A DNA stretch of 64,000 nucleotides from an uncultured Lachnospiraceae bacterium (GTDB lineage Bacteria > Bacillota > Clostridia > Lachnospirales > Lachnospiraceae): NCBI GenBank assembly GCA_934292725.1, contig CAKQXY010000014.1, positions 1 through 64,000 on the forward strand. Reading direction: 5' to 3'. Positions within the stretch are counted from its first letter, which is position 1. The number at the start of each line of letters is the position of its first letter. Of the stretch, positions 1 through 8,592 are shown in pieces. Both the position numbers and the translations under genes were made by a program. The notes under the pieces were generated by a model. The model did not search any database, was not told the DNA's origin, and worked only from the letters and a program-made list of their open reading frames with translations.

Positions 1-2
1 TG

Positions 3-200
3 GCGATGTATCGAAGCCGTGAAAAAGCAATACGAGATTGGAATGACTCTATCAATTCAGCGAGAAGAGAAGGAGAGGAGAAAGGCCGAATTACTGAACT
101 CATTGACCTTGTTCGAGATGACCTTCTTGACGTACAAAAGGCTGCAGAGCGTGCTGGAATGACATTAGAGGAATTTCAGGCAGCGATGAAAAAAGAATAA
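3..200 (+). CDS. Rpn-type nuclease/transposase-family protein, C-terminal end only
   Basis: The frame is open to the left edge of the window, so only about the last 65 residues are seen. They contain a charged Arg/Glu/Gly stretch (REGEEKGRITELI) followed by a small helical unit of the form LVRDDLLDVQKAAERAGM and LEEFQAAM. This matches the usual tail of Rpn recombination-promoting nucleases (PD-(D/E)XK family), where a charged linker precedes a short helix-turn-helix-like end. The nuclease core lies outside the window. It is followed closely by a terminator. A separate remnant of the same family lies at 50283-50528. The family call is an inference from the tail alone. Confidence 0.55.
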   Translation, partial: AMYRSREKAIRDWNDSINSARREGEEKGRITELIDLVRDDLLDVQKAAERAGMTLEEFQAAMKKE

Positions 201-221
201 TCAGATGAATTTTAAGTAAGG

Positions 222-251
222 AAAAAGCAGCCTGAATTTGGGCTGCTTTTT
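222..251 (+). terminator. Rho-independent terminator after the Rpn-type gene
   Basis: GCAGCC at 227-232 pairs with GGCTGC at 241-246 across an 8-nt loop. The stem is extended by A-tract/T-tract pairing and followed by a T-run. Confidence 0.8.
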
Positions 252-258
252 GCTGTGT

Positions 259-339
259 AACCTGAAAAAATATTGATTATATAGAAGTTTTTAAGGTTAA
301 ACCTGAAAAACTCATTTTATTTGCAAAGTTTTTAAGGTT
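259..339. repeat. Tandem pair of imperfect 40-nt hairpins
   Basis: Two adjacent units (259-298 and 300-339) each start AACCTGAAAAA and end TTTTTAAGGTT, so each can fold on itself; the loops differ. They sit between the end of the Rpn-type gene and the 3' end of the minus-strand deacetylase and may serve as that gene's transcript end. No coding capacity was seen. Confidence 0.5.
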
Positions 340-362
340 TAAATGCTCTCAATTTTCTAATA

Positions 363-1196
363 TTATTTTGCCCATTCTCCAATTGGAAGCTCGGTCATGG
401 TGCCGCCCTTTAATTCAATGAAGTTGGTGTCGTTTACACAGATCCATACAGATGCTGCACTTGGATTGTATACATGTGAGCAGTCTGCGGTGTACTGAAG
501 TCTCTTTGCTGCGTCAAGGTAATCAACGATTTCGATGTTGGTTGCGTACCAGATATCGTTGCGTCCACCGACTAACTTGCAGAAGTCTTCCATGAGTTCC
601 CAGTTATTCTGATTAGTGAACTCATAGCTGTGACCCCATACATACATCATATACAGATACTGCTTCTTGAACAGATCAACAAACTGCTGGCCAAGCTCAA
701 GCAGATTTTTATTGTGATGGCAGGTTGGATTCCACTCAAGGAAGTTTTCTGGCATTGCAAATGACATTGTGCTTGTTACAGTACGTGCATAGCGAATGCC
801 AAGAGACGGAAGAGCATTTATGATTTCCTTTGAGTAAGAGCCATTCGGGTAGGAGAGTCCGCGTACCGGATATCCCATGATTGCCTCAAGATTTTTACGG
901 TCATCAAGTACCTGAGATACTACCTGCTCCATAGGGCAGCGTGCAATTGTCGGGTGAGTTAATGTATGGCAGGAAACTTCATGTCCTTTGTAGAGTTCCT
1001 GATATTCAGAGGTTGGAATACGTGTGTCCATCTCCAGACCGGAATTTAAGTGGAATGTACCCTTGATGCCATATTTATTAAAGATGGAAACAAGGCGGCG
1101 ATCTTCTAATTTACCATCGTCGTAGCTCATTGTTAAAACCTTGTGTTTTCCTCCCGGAAAACAGGTATAAATTGTAGGGAGTTTTCTTTCGCTCAT
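363..1196 (-). CDS. Polysaccharide deacetylase family protein (NodB fold)
   Basis: Predicted 277-residue cytoplasmic protein with a NodB-like deacetylase fold. It shows an N-terminal MSYDDG (the family norm is TFDDG, with the metal-binding Asp), HLNSG, the metal-binding HTLTHP motif and LSYPNGSY. The ATG at 1194-1196 was chosen over a longer frame because GGAGG lies about 6 nt upstream and the longer N-terminus is not family-like. There is no signal peptide, so a small intracellular amide or carbohydrate substrate is as likely as cell-wall polymer. It diverges from the aldolase gene and has its own sigma-A-like promoter. The substrate is unknown. Confidence 0.8.
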   Translation of the reverse strand: MSERKLPTIYTCFPGGKHKVLTMSYDDGKLEDRRLVSIFNKYGIKGTFHLNSGLEMDTRIPTSEYQELYKGHEVSCHTLTHPTIARCPMEQVVSQVLDDRKNLEAIMGYPVRGLSYPNGSYSKEIINALPSLGIRYARTVTSTMSFAMPENFLEWNPTCHHNKNLLELGQQFVDLFKKQYLYMMYVWGHSYEFTNQNNWELMEDFCKLVGGRNDIWYATNIEIVDYLDAAKRLQYTADCSHVYNPSAASVWICVNDTNFIELKGGTMTELPIGEWAK

Positions 1197-1282
1197 AATA
1201 ATCCTCCATATTTTGCATAGTAATGCAGTGTAGTGTTCGAGTCGGAAAAGATGCCGATGCACGAATCCGTGAACTGAATTTA

Positions 1283-1311
1283 AGTATAGCAGATCCTTAG
1301 TCAAAGTGCAA
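1283..1311 (-). promoter_or_regulatory. Sigma-A-type promoter for the deacetylase gene
   Basis: Read on the minus strand: TTGCAC (1306-1311), a 17-nt spacer, then TATACT (1283-1288). It lies 87 nt upstream of the chosen start. Confidence 0.65.
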
Positions 1312-1372
1312 GAAAGCATATGAAAAAAAAGAAAAGTGTCAAGAAAATTGATGTAGAAGTTGTACAAACAAG

Positions 1373-1401
1373 TTGACTTTTATAGGGCCATGCATTATGA
1401 T
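1373..1401 (+). promoter_or_regulatory. Sigma-A-type promoter for the aldolase operon
   Basis: TTGACT (1373-1378), 17-nt spacer, TATGAT (1396-1401). It is 61 nt upstream of the ATG at 1463 and supports that start over the longer frame beginning at 1373. Confidence 0.75.
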
Positions 1402-1462
1402 TATTACAAATGCATGGATAAGAACTTTGGTCCATGACAATGATTTGGAGGTGTATGTTATT

Positions 1463-2119
1463 ATGAAATTTTTTATTGATACTGCCAATGTTGATTACAT
1501 TAAAGAGGCAAATGATATGGGAATTATCTGCGGTGTTACCACAAATCCGTCCCTGATTGCAAAGGAAGGACGTGTTTTTGAGGAAGTAATCGCAGAGATC
1601 GCATCAATCGTAGATGGCCCGATCAGCGGTGAGGTTAAGGCAACCACAACAGATGCTGAGACTATGATTAAGGAAGGTATTGCAATCAGCAAAATTCATC
1701 CGAACATGGTTGTAAAGATCCCGATGACAGCAGAAGGCTTAAAGGCAACAAAGGCACTTTCCGCAATGGGAATCAAGACAAACGTGACACTTGTATTCTC
1801 AGCAGCACAGGCACTTCTTGCAGCAAGAGCAGGTGCAACATATGTTTCTCCATTCCTTGGAAGACTTGATGATATTTCTACACCAGGTATGGATCTGATC
1901 CGCACTATCGCTGATATCTTTGCTATGTATGATGACATTGATACACAGATCATTGCAGCCAGCGTAAGAAATCCGATTCATGTAATCGACTGTGCGCTTG
2001 CAGGTGCTGATATCGCAACAGTTCCATACAATGTACTGATGCAGATGGTAAAGCATCCATTAACAGATCAGGGTATTGAGAAGTTTAAGAAAGATTACAT
2101 CGCTGTATTTGGCGAGTAA
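1463..2119 (+). CDS. fsa: Fructose-6-phosphate aldolase / transaldolase-like protein
   Basis: Small 218-residue TIM-barrel aldolase of the FSA/TalC group, whose members are usually about 215-220 residues. Family features seen are MKFFIDTANV at the N-terminus, GVTTNPSLIAKEG, a Schiff-base Lys near residue 85 in NMVVKIPMT, NVTLVFS and YVSPFLGRLDD. The family catalyses reversible aldol cleavage or transfer on sugar phosphates such as fructose 6-phosphate; aldolase and transaldolase activity cannot be told apart here. The ATG at 1463 has GGAGG 11 nt upstream. It is followed by a sugar isomerase-like gene and a DUF4867 gene, suggesting a sugar catabolic unit. Confidence 0.88.
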   Translation: MKFFIDTANVDYIKEANDMGIICGVTTNPSLIAKEGRVFEEVIAEIASIVDGPISGEVKATTTDAETMIKEGIAISKIHPNMVVKIPMTAEGLKATKALSAMGIKTNVTLVFSAAQALLAARAGATYVSPFLGRLDDISTPGMDLIRTIADIFAMYDDIDTQIIAASVRNPIHVIDCALAGADIATVPYNVLMQMVKHPLTDQGIEKFKKDYIAVFGE

Positions 2120-2194
2120 TTAAGTGAGTAATTCAGGTGCGCGTAAAATGCGTGCTGAAAAATAGATACATATAACGTAGGAGGCATATTTATC

Positions 2195-3679
2195 ATGAAC
2201 AACATTCCTCAGGTAAAATTAGGAATCGTAGCAGTCAGCCGTGACTGTTTCCCAGAAAGTCTTTCTGTAAATAGAAGAAAGGCTCTTGTAGCAGCATATG
2301 CAGAAAAGTATGATGCACAGGACATTTACGAATGTCCAGTCTGTATCGTAGAGAGCGAGATCCATATGGTTCAGGCTCTTGAGGATATCAAGAAGGCAGG
2401 ATGTAATGCACTTTGCGTATATCTTGGAAACTTTGGCCCAGAGATTTCTGAGACACTTCTTGCAAAACATTTTGATGGACCTAAGATGTTTGTTGCAGCA
2501 GCAGAGGAGAGCCAGAATGACCTTTCAGATGGCAGAGGCGATGCATACTGTGGTATGCTGAATGCAAGCTACAACTTAAAACTTCGCAATGTAGGTGCTT
2601 ATATTCCGGAGTATCCTGTTGGAACAGCACAGGAGTGCGCAGACATGATGCATGAGTTCTTACCAATCGCAAGAACAATCATTGGTTTGTCTGAGTTAAA
2701 GATTATTTCCTTTGGACCAAGACCGTTAAACTTCTTAGCATGTAATGCACCGATTAAGCCACTGTATGACCTTGGTGTTGAGATCGAGGAAAACTCCGAG
2801 CTTGATCTGTTCGAGGCATTTAAGAAGCATGACAATGACCCAAGAATCCCGGCTAAAGTAGCAGAGATGGAAGCAGAACTTGGCGAAGGCAATAAGAAGC
2901 CAGAGGTTCTTCCAAAGCTTGCACAGTATGAGCTGACACTTCTTGATTGGATTGAGGCACACAGAGGATACCGCAAGTATGTGGCAATCGCTGGAAAGTG
3001 CTGGCCGGCATTCCAGACACAGTTTGGATTTGTACCTTGCTATGTAAACAGCCGTCTGACTGGAATGGGTATTCCGGTATCATGTGAGGTTGATATCTAC
3101 GGATGCTTAAGTGAGTTTATCGGAACATGCGTTAGCGAAGATGCTGTTACTCTGCTTGATATCAACAACTCTGTACCAGCTGATATGTATAAGGAGTCTA
3201 TCGAGGGCAAATTTGATTATACACAGAAGGATACCTTCATGGGATTCCATTGTGGAAATACCTGCAGCAAGAAGCTTTCTTCCTGCACAATGAAGTATCA
3301 GAAGATTATGGCACGTAACCTTCCAGAAGAAGTTACTCAGGGTACTCTTGAGGGAGATATTGTTCCAGGCGATATCACATTCTATCGTTTACAGTCTACT
3401 GCTGACTGCAAGCTTCGTGCTTATATGGCAGAGGGTGAAGTACTTCCAGTTGCAACGAAGTCATTCGGTGGAATCGGTGTATTCGCAATTCCAGAGATGG
3501 GACGTTTCTACCGTCATGTATTAATTGAGAAGAACTATCCGCATCATGGAGCAGTTGCATTTGGACACTTTGGAAAGGCACTGTATGAGGTATTCAAGTA
3601 TATCGGTGTTCCGCTAGAGGATATCAACTACAATCAGCCAAAGGGTGTAAGATATCCAACTGAGAATCCGTTTGCATAA
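2195..3679 (+). CDS. L-fucose/L-arabinose isomerase family protein
   Basis: A 494-residue protein of the fucose/arabinose isomerase superfamily (COG2407-like). N-terminal features are LGIVAVSRDCFPESL and an alpha/beta fold with CNALCVYLGNFGPE. A central FGPRPLNF follows, then GKCWPAFQ and a metal-site region, CEVDIYGCLSEFIG, where acidic residues would bind Mn. The family interconverts aldoses and ketoses; the exact sugar cannot be read. It lies 75 nt after the aldolase with an AGGAGG site, so co-transcription is likely. A partial family-B element and a hairpin terminator follow. Confidence 0.8.
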   Translation: MNNIPQVKLGIVAVSRDCFPESLSVNRRKALVAAYAEKYDAQDIYECPVCIVESEIHMVQALEDIKKAGCNALCVYLGNFGPEISETLLAKHFDGPKMFVAAAEESQNDLSDGRGDAYCGMLNASYNLKLRNVGAYIPEYPVGTAQECADMMHEFLPIARTIIGLSELKIISFGPRPLNFLACNAPIKPLYDLGVEIEENSELDLFEAFKKHDNDPRIPAKVAEMEAELGEGNKKPEVLPKLAQYELTLLDWIEAHRGYRKYVAIAGKCWPAFQTQFGFVPCYVNSRLTGMGIPVSCEVDIYGCLSEFIGTCVSEDAVTLLDINNSVPADMYKESIEGKFDYTQKDTFMGFHCGNTCSKKLSSCTMKYQKIMARNLPEEVTQGTLEGDIVPGDITFYRLQSTADCKLRAYMAEGEVLPVATKSFGGIGVFAIPEMGRFYRHVLIEKNYPHHGAVAFGHFGKALYEVFKYIGVPLEDINYNQPKGVRYPTENPFA

Positions 3680-3689
3680 GATATCAGAA

Positions 3690-3731
3690 TATTTTTAGAA
3701 TTGTGAGAGTTGCGCAGCAATGGAGCAATTC
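3690..3731 (+). repeat. Partial copy of structured element family B (third hairpin only)
   Basis: GAATTGT (3698-3704) pairs with GCAATTC (3725-3731), and GTTGC pairs with GCAAT inside. The layout, GAGA linker and loop match hairpin III of the full copies at 42975-43128 and 44607-44756. The preceding ATTTTTA also matches the full copies. Confidence 0.6.
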
Positions 3732-3744
3732 AATTAAGAAGAAT

Positions 3745-3778
3745 ATAGCGGGCTCATATGTTTGAGTCCGCTATTTTA
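3745..3778 (+). terminator. Hairpin terminator after the isomerase
   Basis: ATAGCGGGCTCA (3745-3756) pairs with TGAGTCCGCTAT (3763-3774) around loop TATGTT, followed by a short T/A-rich tract. The weak T-run lowers confidence. Confidence 0.55.
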
Positions 3779-3833
3779 AACATTTTATATTTATGGTAAT
3801 AAAATGGCAAATTTATATAAAGGAGAATAAGAG

Positions 3834-4454
3834 ATGATTAAGATTCAGAATGTTAATGACGCAGCGTACAAGAGATTTGGAAAGGTGATCACAGATATTG
3901 AATTAGGTGATCTGTTACAGGCAATGGAAGCAACTCCATGTCCGGATGATGTAGTTTACGTGGCATCAGAGGCAGCATTAGAGGCAACAAAGAGCGCAGA
4001 GAAGTTTCAGGAAATTTATTATGGAAAGCTTCCAATTCAGGTAGGATACTGCAATGGCCACAATTCCTTATTAAATGCACTTGAGTATCATCGCTGTGGC
4101 GAGGTAAACGTAGCAGTTACCGATCTGATCGTGCTCGTTGGATCTCTTGTTGACGTAGCAGATGATTTTACATACGACACAGCAAAGGTAGAAGCCTTCT
4201 TTGTACCGGCAGGAACAGCATTTGAGATGTACGAGACAACACTTCACTATGCACCATGCGGAGTAGACGGCAAGGGCTTTAAGGATGTCATCATTCTTCC
4301 AAAGGGAACAAATGCCGATATTACAAAGAATCCAGAGGCAACAGGAGAAGATCGTTTACTGACAGCGGAAAATAAGTGGCTGATCGCACATGCAGATGCC
4401 AAGATTGACGGCGCATTCAACGGACTGCAGGGAGAGAATATCTCTGTATTGTAA
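3834..4454 (+). CDS. DUF4867 family protein
   Basis: A 206-residue protein recognisable as DUF4867 by YCNGHNSLLNALEYHR, a cupin-like centre with FFVPAGTAFEMYETTLHYAP, and VIILPKGTN. The His- and Glu-containing strands look like a cupin metal site, which is an inference. Such proteins are often found beside sugar isomerases and kinases, as here. The biochemical role is not known to me; a sugar lyase or isomerase-like cupin activity would be a guess. The start has AAGGAG about 8 nt upstream. The structured element at 4466-4654 begins 12 nt after its stop. Confidence 0.75.
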   Translation: MIKIQNVNDAAYKRFGKVITDIELGDLLQAMEATPCPDDVVYVASEAALEATKSAEKFQEIYYGKLPIQVGYCNGHNSLLNALEYHRCGEVNVAVTDLIVLVGSLVDVADDFTYDTAKVEAFFVPAGTAFEMYETTLHYAPCGVDGKGFKDVIILPKGTNADITKNPEATGEDRLLTAENKWLIAHADAKIDGAFNGLQGENISVL

Positions 4455-4465
4455 AATTAATTGCC

Positions 4466-4654
4466 TGCAGTTCACGGGGGATATTACAAAAGCCCTTCGG
4501 TGTAATGGTTTCGTCGACGGACCAAACTCCGCAGGTTCCTGTTATATTCTTTATTATCATACATTACTTTGAAAGACCTGCTCCAAGTGTCCGTCTCGTG
4601 AAAGCCATTCACCTTCGGGCTATGTTGTAAATATCAGCGTATCCGTGAACTGCA
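4466..4654 (+). ncRNA. Structured intergenic RNA/palindromic element, family A, copy 1
   Basis: A 189-nt element that folds into one long arm. The basal stem is TGCAGTTCACGG (4466-4477) with CCGTGAACTGCA (4643-4654). Above it are AGCCC (4491-4495) with GGGCT (4617-4621), a symmetric TTC/TTC loop, and GGTGTAATGG (4499-4508) with CCATTCACC (4605-4613). Further stems are GACGGAC (4516-4522) with GTCCGTC (4589-4595) and GCAGGT (4531-4536) with ACCTGC (4576-4581). A second full copy at 30956-31147 differs by paired changes that keep the stems. I do not recognise it as a known riboswitch. Its position between a DUF4867 gene and gltX does not reveal a function. Confidence 0.65.
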
Positions 4655-4789
4655 TAAACATTAGTACTTGCATTTTTATGGTGAATATGCTACCCTATCA
4701 GATGCAAAGATGAATGAAATAAAACTGAATCGGGACTGTGAAAATATTTTTATTTTGAACCCGACAGAATAGAAAGGACAGGTTACATT

Positions 4790-6241
4790 ATGAGTAAAGT
4801 TAGAACCAGATTTGCTCCCAGCCCGACAGGACGTATGCATGTCGGAAACCTGAGAACAGCACTGTATGCGTATTTGATTACAAGACATGAGGGAGGAGAT
4901 TTCCTTTTACGTATCGAGGACACTGACCAGGAACGTCAGGTTGAAGGTGCTGTTGATATCATTTACCGTACACTGGAAAAAGCGGGCATTACCCATGATG
5001 AAGGTCCGGACAAGGACGGCGGTGTAGGCCCATATGTACAGAGTGAGCGTCAGAAGCAGGGCATCTATATGAAGTATGCAAAGCAGCTGGTAGAAAAGGG
5101 AGAGGCTTACTATTGCTTCTGCGATAAGGAGCGTCTTGAGTCCTTACACACTATGATTGGTGATAAGGAAATCAGCATCTATGACAAGCATTGCCTTGGA
5201 CTTTCAAAGGAAGAGGTTGAGGCAAACCTTGCAGCAGGTAAGCCATTTGTTATCCGTCAGAACAATCCGCGTACTGGAACAACAACCTTCCACGATGAGA
5301 TTTACGGTGATATCACTGTAAATAACGAGGAACTTGATGACATGATCTTAATCAAGTCTGATGGTTTCCCGACTTACAATTTTGCTAACGTAGTAGATGA
5401 TCATTTAATGGGTATCACTCACGTTGTAAGAGGAAATGAGTATCTGTCATCTTCTCCAAAGTATAACCGTCTGTATGAGGCATTTGGCTGGGAGATTCCA
5501 GTATATGTTCATTGTCCGCTTATTACAGATGAGGAGCATAAGAAGCTTTCAAAGCGCTGCGGTCATTCCTCATTTGAGGATCTGTTAGAGCAGGGCTTCC
5601 TTCCGGAATGTATCGTTAACTTTGTTGCACTGCTTGGCTGGAGCCCGGCTGACAATCAGGAAAAGATGACGATGCAGGAGATGATCGAGAAGTTTGACTA
5701 TACAAAGATGAGTAAATCTCCGGCTGTCTTTGACTACGGAAAGTTAAAGTGGTTAAATGGCGAGTACATCAAAGAGATGGATGATGACCGTTATATGGAG
5801 ATGGCACTTCCACATATCAAAAAGGTAGTTACAAGAGACTGCGATTATGAGAAGATTGCAAAGATGGTAAAGACACGTATCGAGGTATTCCCAGATATCG
5901 AAGCACTTGTTGATTTCTTCCAGGAAGTACCAGAGTACGACAGCGAGATGTATGTTCATAAGAAGATGAAGACAACAAAAGAGTCTTCCTTACAGCTGTT
6001 AAATGAAGTTCTTCCAGTACTTGAAGCACAGGAAGATTTTTCTAACGACGCATTGTTTGCTTCTCTTAGTGCATTTGCAAAGGAGAAGGGATACAAGACT
6101 GGCTTTGTAATGTGGCCGATCCGTACTGCAGTTTCAGGAAAGCAGTCCACACCGGGTGGTGCAACTGAGCTGATGGAAATTCTTGGAAAAGAAGAATCTA
6201 TCGCACGTATCAAGGCTGCAATTGAGAAGCTTTCTGAATAA
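4790..6241 (+). CDS. gltX: Glutamyl-tRNA synthetase
   Basis: A 483-residue class I aminoacyl-tRNA synthetase that charges tRNA-Glu in the cytoplasm. It has the N-terminal RFAPSPTGRMHVGN signature (HIGH-type motif HVGN near residues 17-20), DFLLRIEDTDQER, FPTYNFANVVDDHLMGITHV, and the KMSKS-equivalent KKLSKR near residue 252. Length is normal for bacterial GluRS. The start has GAAAGGA 12 nt upstream. The downstream DUF1292 gene is 40 nt away and probably co-transcribed. In Lachnospiraceae a GluRS often also supplies Glu-tRNA-Gln for amidation; whether it is non-discriminating cannot be read here. Confidence 0.97.
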   Translation: MSKVRTRFAPSPTGRMHVGNLRTALYAYLITRHEGGDFLLRIEDTDQERQVEGAVDIIYRTLEKAGITHDEGPDKDGGVGPYVQSERQKQGIYMKYAKQLVEKGEAYYCFCDKERLESLHTMIGDKEISIYDKHCLGLSKEEVEANLAAGKPFVIRQNNPRTGTTTFHDEIYGDITVNNEELDDMILIKSDGFPTYNFANVVDDHLMGITHVVRGNEYLSSSPKYNRLYEAFGWEIPVYVHCPLITDEEHKKLSKRCGHSSFEDLLEQGFLPECIVNFVALLGWSPADNQEKMTMQEMIEKFDYTKMSKSPAVFDYGKLKWLNGEYIKEMDDDRYMEMALPHIKKVVTRDCDYEKIAKMVKTRIEVFPDIEALVDFFQEVPEYDSEMYVHKKMKTTKESSLQLLNEVLPVLEAQEDFSNDALFASLSAFAKEKGYKTGFVMWPIRTAVSGKQSTPGGATELMEILGKEESIARIKAAIEKLSE

Positions 6242-6281
6242 AATTCAGAAATTAGCAAAAAGAACAGAAAGGAGAGAGAGA

Positions 6282-6626
6282 ATGGCAAAGCATGATGATG
6301 AATTTGAGGGACGCGATACAGTAACCCTGACACTTGATGATGATTCTGAGTTAGAGTGTATTGTATTAAATATTTTCAAGGGCGGAGACAGAGAGTATAT
6401 TGCGCTTCTTCCAACCGAAGGAATTGAGGCAGAGGAAGGTACTGTTTATCTGTATCGTTATGAAGAGGATGAGCAGGGCAATCCAAACCTGACAAATATT
6501 GAGTCCGATGAGGAGTATGAGATTGCTTCTGACGCATTTGAGGAAATGCTTGACGATGAGGAATATGACGAGTTAGTCAGCGAGGAAGAACTTGCAGCAG
6601 AAGAAGAGGATGCAAAGAAGTTTTAA
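6282..6626 (+). CDS. DUF1292 family protein (YrzB-like)
   Basis: A 114-residue, highly acidic protein with the DUF1292 core: VTLTLDDDSELECIVLNIF, REYIALLP, an EGTVYLYRYEED stretch and EEYEIASDAFEEMLDDEEYDEL. The ATG at 6282 has GGAGAGAG just upstream; the longer frame begins inside gltX. These proteins are small and widespread in Firmicutes with no established function. The gene ends at a strong bidirectional terminator shared with the convergent helicase gene. Confidence 0.85.
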   Translation: MAKHDDEFEGRDTVTLTLDDDSELECIVLNIFKGGDREYIALLPTEGIEAEEGTVYLYRYEEDEQGNPNLTNIESDEEYEIASDAFEEMLDDEEYDELVSEEELAAEEEDAKKF

Positions 6627-6647
6627 TTGCATTTAATTTTGACAAAA

Positions 6648-6699
6648 TAAAAACCTTAGGCAGATATAGTAAATTTACTAATCTGCTTAAGGTTTTTTT
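6648..6699. terminator. Bidirectional terminator between DUF1292 and helicase genes
   Basis: AAAACCTTA plus GGCAGAT pairs with ATCTGC plus TTAAGGTTTT, with A-rich and T-rich flanks on each side. The last T residues overlap the TAA stop (6698-6700) of the minus-strand helicase. Confidence 0.8.
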
Positions 6700-8572
6700 A
6701 CATTTCATTTAGTTCCTCTAAAAATCTGCTTGGAAACTTTTCTTTTCCAGAGGCTTCACCGACACAGTACAAATGAAGATGTTCCTTTGCTCGTGTAATG
6801 CCAACATAAAAAAGTCGGCGCTCCTCCTCAAGATCGGCATCAACAGCAGCACGAGCGTGAGGGATATTGTCTTCATTTATATCAGGAATGAAAACAATCG
6901 GATACTCTAATCCCTTTGCACAGTGAAGTGTGCAAAGACAGACACCGCTTTCATTATTTGCATCCTTTGAAGCAGGGCTTTTTGCCTGCTTTTGCAGCTC
7001 CTCTGTATATGTATCAATATAAGTAAACCACTCGGCAAAGGTGCGGCATGACTGGCTGCTTTCGTGAACGGCATTCAGCACATCAAGAAGTTCCTGTTCA
7101 TTAATGTGATGCTCCTTGGCGTAATCTTTTAGATAATCCTGATACTTCATCGCATTGGACAGATAGTGGATTGCAGCATAGGGCGACATACGTTTCATGA
7201 TCGAAAGATCATATTCAAGACGGTCAAGGCGCTCAAGCATCCAGTCCTTATCCTGATAATATGTTTTTAATTGTGCTACGCTGATATCAGATGTAAAAGG
7301 CGCAAGAGCCTCACGCTTAATATAGCGGTTAGGGCGGTTCATAATTCGAAGCCAGTTAGCTCTTGTGTTTCCAGTACCAGAGACAAGGCGAAGATAAGCA
7401 ATTATATCAAGTGAAATCCAATGAGCAAAAAGATTCGGTATTGCATCCTTCATGTGAAATGGTATTCCGCCTTTCATAAGTGCATCCATAACAAAGCGGA
7501 TTCCAAGATTAGTGCGAAATAAAATTGCCATTTGCTCATAAGCATAGCCCTGTGCATGATAATCGCGAAGCTGTGCTGTCAGATACCTGTTTTGTTCAGC
7601 AGGATCACGGCATGGCTTTAACAGGACGGGGAAAGCTGCCTGATGAGAAGCACGGATTTTCTTAGGAAAACGAGCCGTGTTATGCACGATTAAATGATTG
7701 GCAGCTGCCACAATGTAGGCATCTGAGCGATAATTTATATCAAGCAGGATGCGTATGGCATTTGGATAATCCTTCTCAAAGCCAAGCATAATCTCAGGCC
7801 TTGCACCGCGAAAGCGATAAATAGACTGATCATCATCGCCAACGATAAAAAGATTATTTTTCGGTGCAGCAAGCAATTGAATTGTTTTATACTGCACAAG
7901 ATTTATGTCCTGAAACTCATCAATTAGAATATACGAAAAGCGCTGGCGCCAGGCATCTAAAATATCACGCCGCTTAGACAAAAGGTCATAGGTCATCGTC
8001 AGAATATCATCAAAATCAACCTTGTTAGCCTGACGAAGCTTTTTTTCATAAAGGCGGTAAACGCGGCGAAACACATTTTCAGGGCAGCTTTTTGCATAGT
8101 AATAGTCAAGTGACAGGCAGTTGCTTTTGACAGCAGAGATCTCTCCGAGCAGGTTAGAGGCAAGCTCATTAAAATCAGGTGCGTCCATATCAAGTTCATC
8201 GATGATGCTTTCAATCATTTTATACTGTTCCTTTTGTGTCAAAATGTTGGAGGCATCATATTGGTATGCATGCTTTAAAATGCGGTAGAAAACAGAGTGA
8301 AAAGTGCCAAAAGTAACGCCCGTGGAGCGTGCTGCATCCAAACGGGCGTTTCTCTTTTGGTAAAGGGTAAAAAAACGGCTCTGCATTTCTTGTGCCGCAG
8401 CTCTTGTAAAAGTGATAACAAGAATACGGGATCCAGGAATATGATAGCGCTCAAGGAGCGTCACAATCCTGTTTGTGATCACAGTTGTCTTGCCGGAGCC
8501 AGGTCCTGCAAGAACAAGAGCGGGGCCATCTTTATGCGCGATGGCCTGCGTCTGGGTATCAGAAAAAGCCAT
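6698..8572 (-). CDS. UvrD/PcrA-like ATP-dependent DNA helicase
   Basis: A 624-residue superfamily 1A helicase. The motifs in order are the Q-like TQTQAIAH, Walker A GPGSGKTT (residues 22-29), VITFTRAAAQEM, Walker B DEFQDIN (near 217), GDDDQSIYRFRGA, LDINYRS, CTLHCAKGLEYPIVFIPD and VGITRAKEHLHLYC. It is about 100 residues shorter than PcrA and lacks the long C-terminal tail, so it is a secondary UvrD-like enzyme rather than clearly PcrA. The likely role is DNA unwinding in repair or replication-fork rescue. It lies 20 nt from ychF on the same strand and probably shares its promoter. Confidence 0.9.
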   Translation of the reverse strand: MAFSDTQTQAIAHKDGPALVLAGPGSGKTTVITNRIVTLLERYHIPGSRILVITFTRAAAQEMQSRFFTLYQKRNARLDAARSTGVTFGTFHSVFYRILKHAYQYDASNILTQKEQYKMIESIIDELDMDAPDFNELASNLLGEISAVKSNCLSLDYYYAKSCPENVFRRVYRLYEKKLRQANKVDFDDILTMTYDLLSKRRDILDAWRQRFSYILIDEFQDINLVQYKTIQLLAAPKNNLFIVGDDDQSIYRFRGARPEIMLGFEKDYPNAIRILLDINYRSDAYIVAAANHLIVHNTARFPKKIRASHQAAFPVLLKPCRDPAEQNRYLTAQLRDYHAQGYAYEQMAILFRTNLGIRFVMDALMKGGIPFHMKDAIPNLFAHWISLDIIAYLRLVSGTGNTRANWLRIMNRPNRYIKREALAPFTSDISVAQLKTYYQDKDWMLERLDRLEYDLSIMKRMSPYAAIHYLSNAMKYQDYLKDYAKEHHINEQELLDVLNAVHESSQSCRTFAEWFTYIDTYTEELQKQAKSPASKDANNESGVCLCTLHCAKGLEYPIVFIPDINEDNIPHARAAVDADLEEERRLFYVGITRAKEHLHLYCVGEASGKEKFPSRFLEELNEM

Positions 8573-8592
8573 GAAAAACCTCTTTAAATTAT

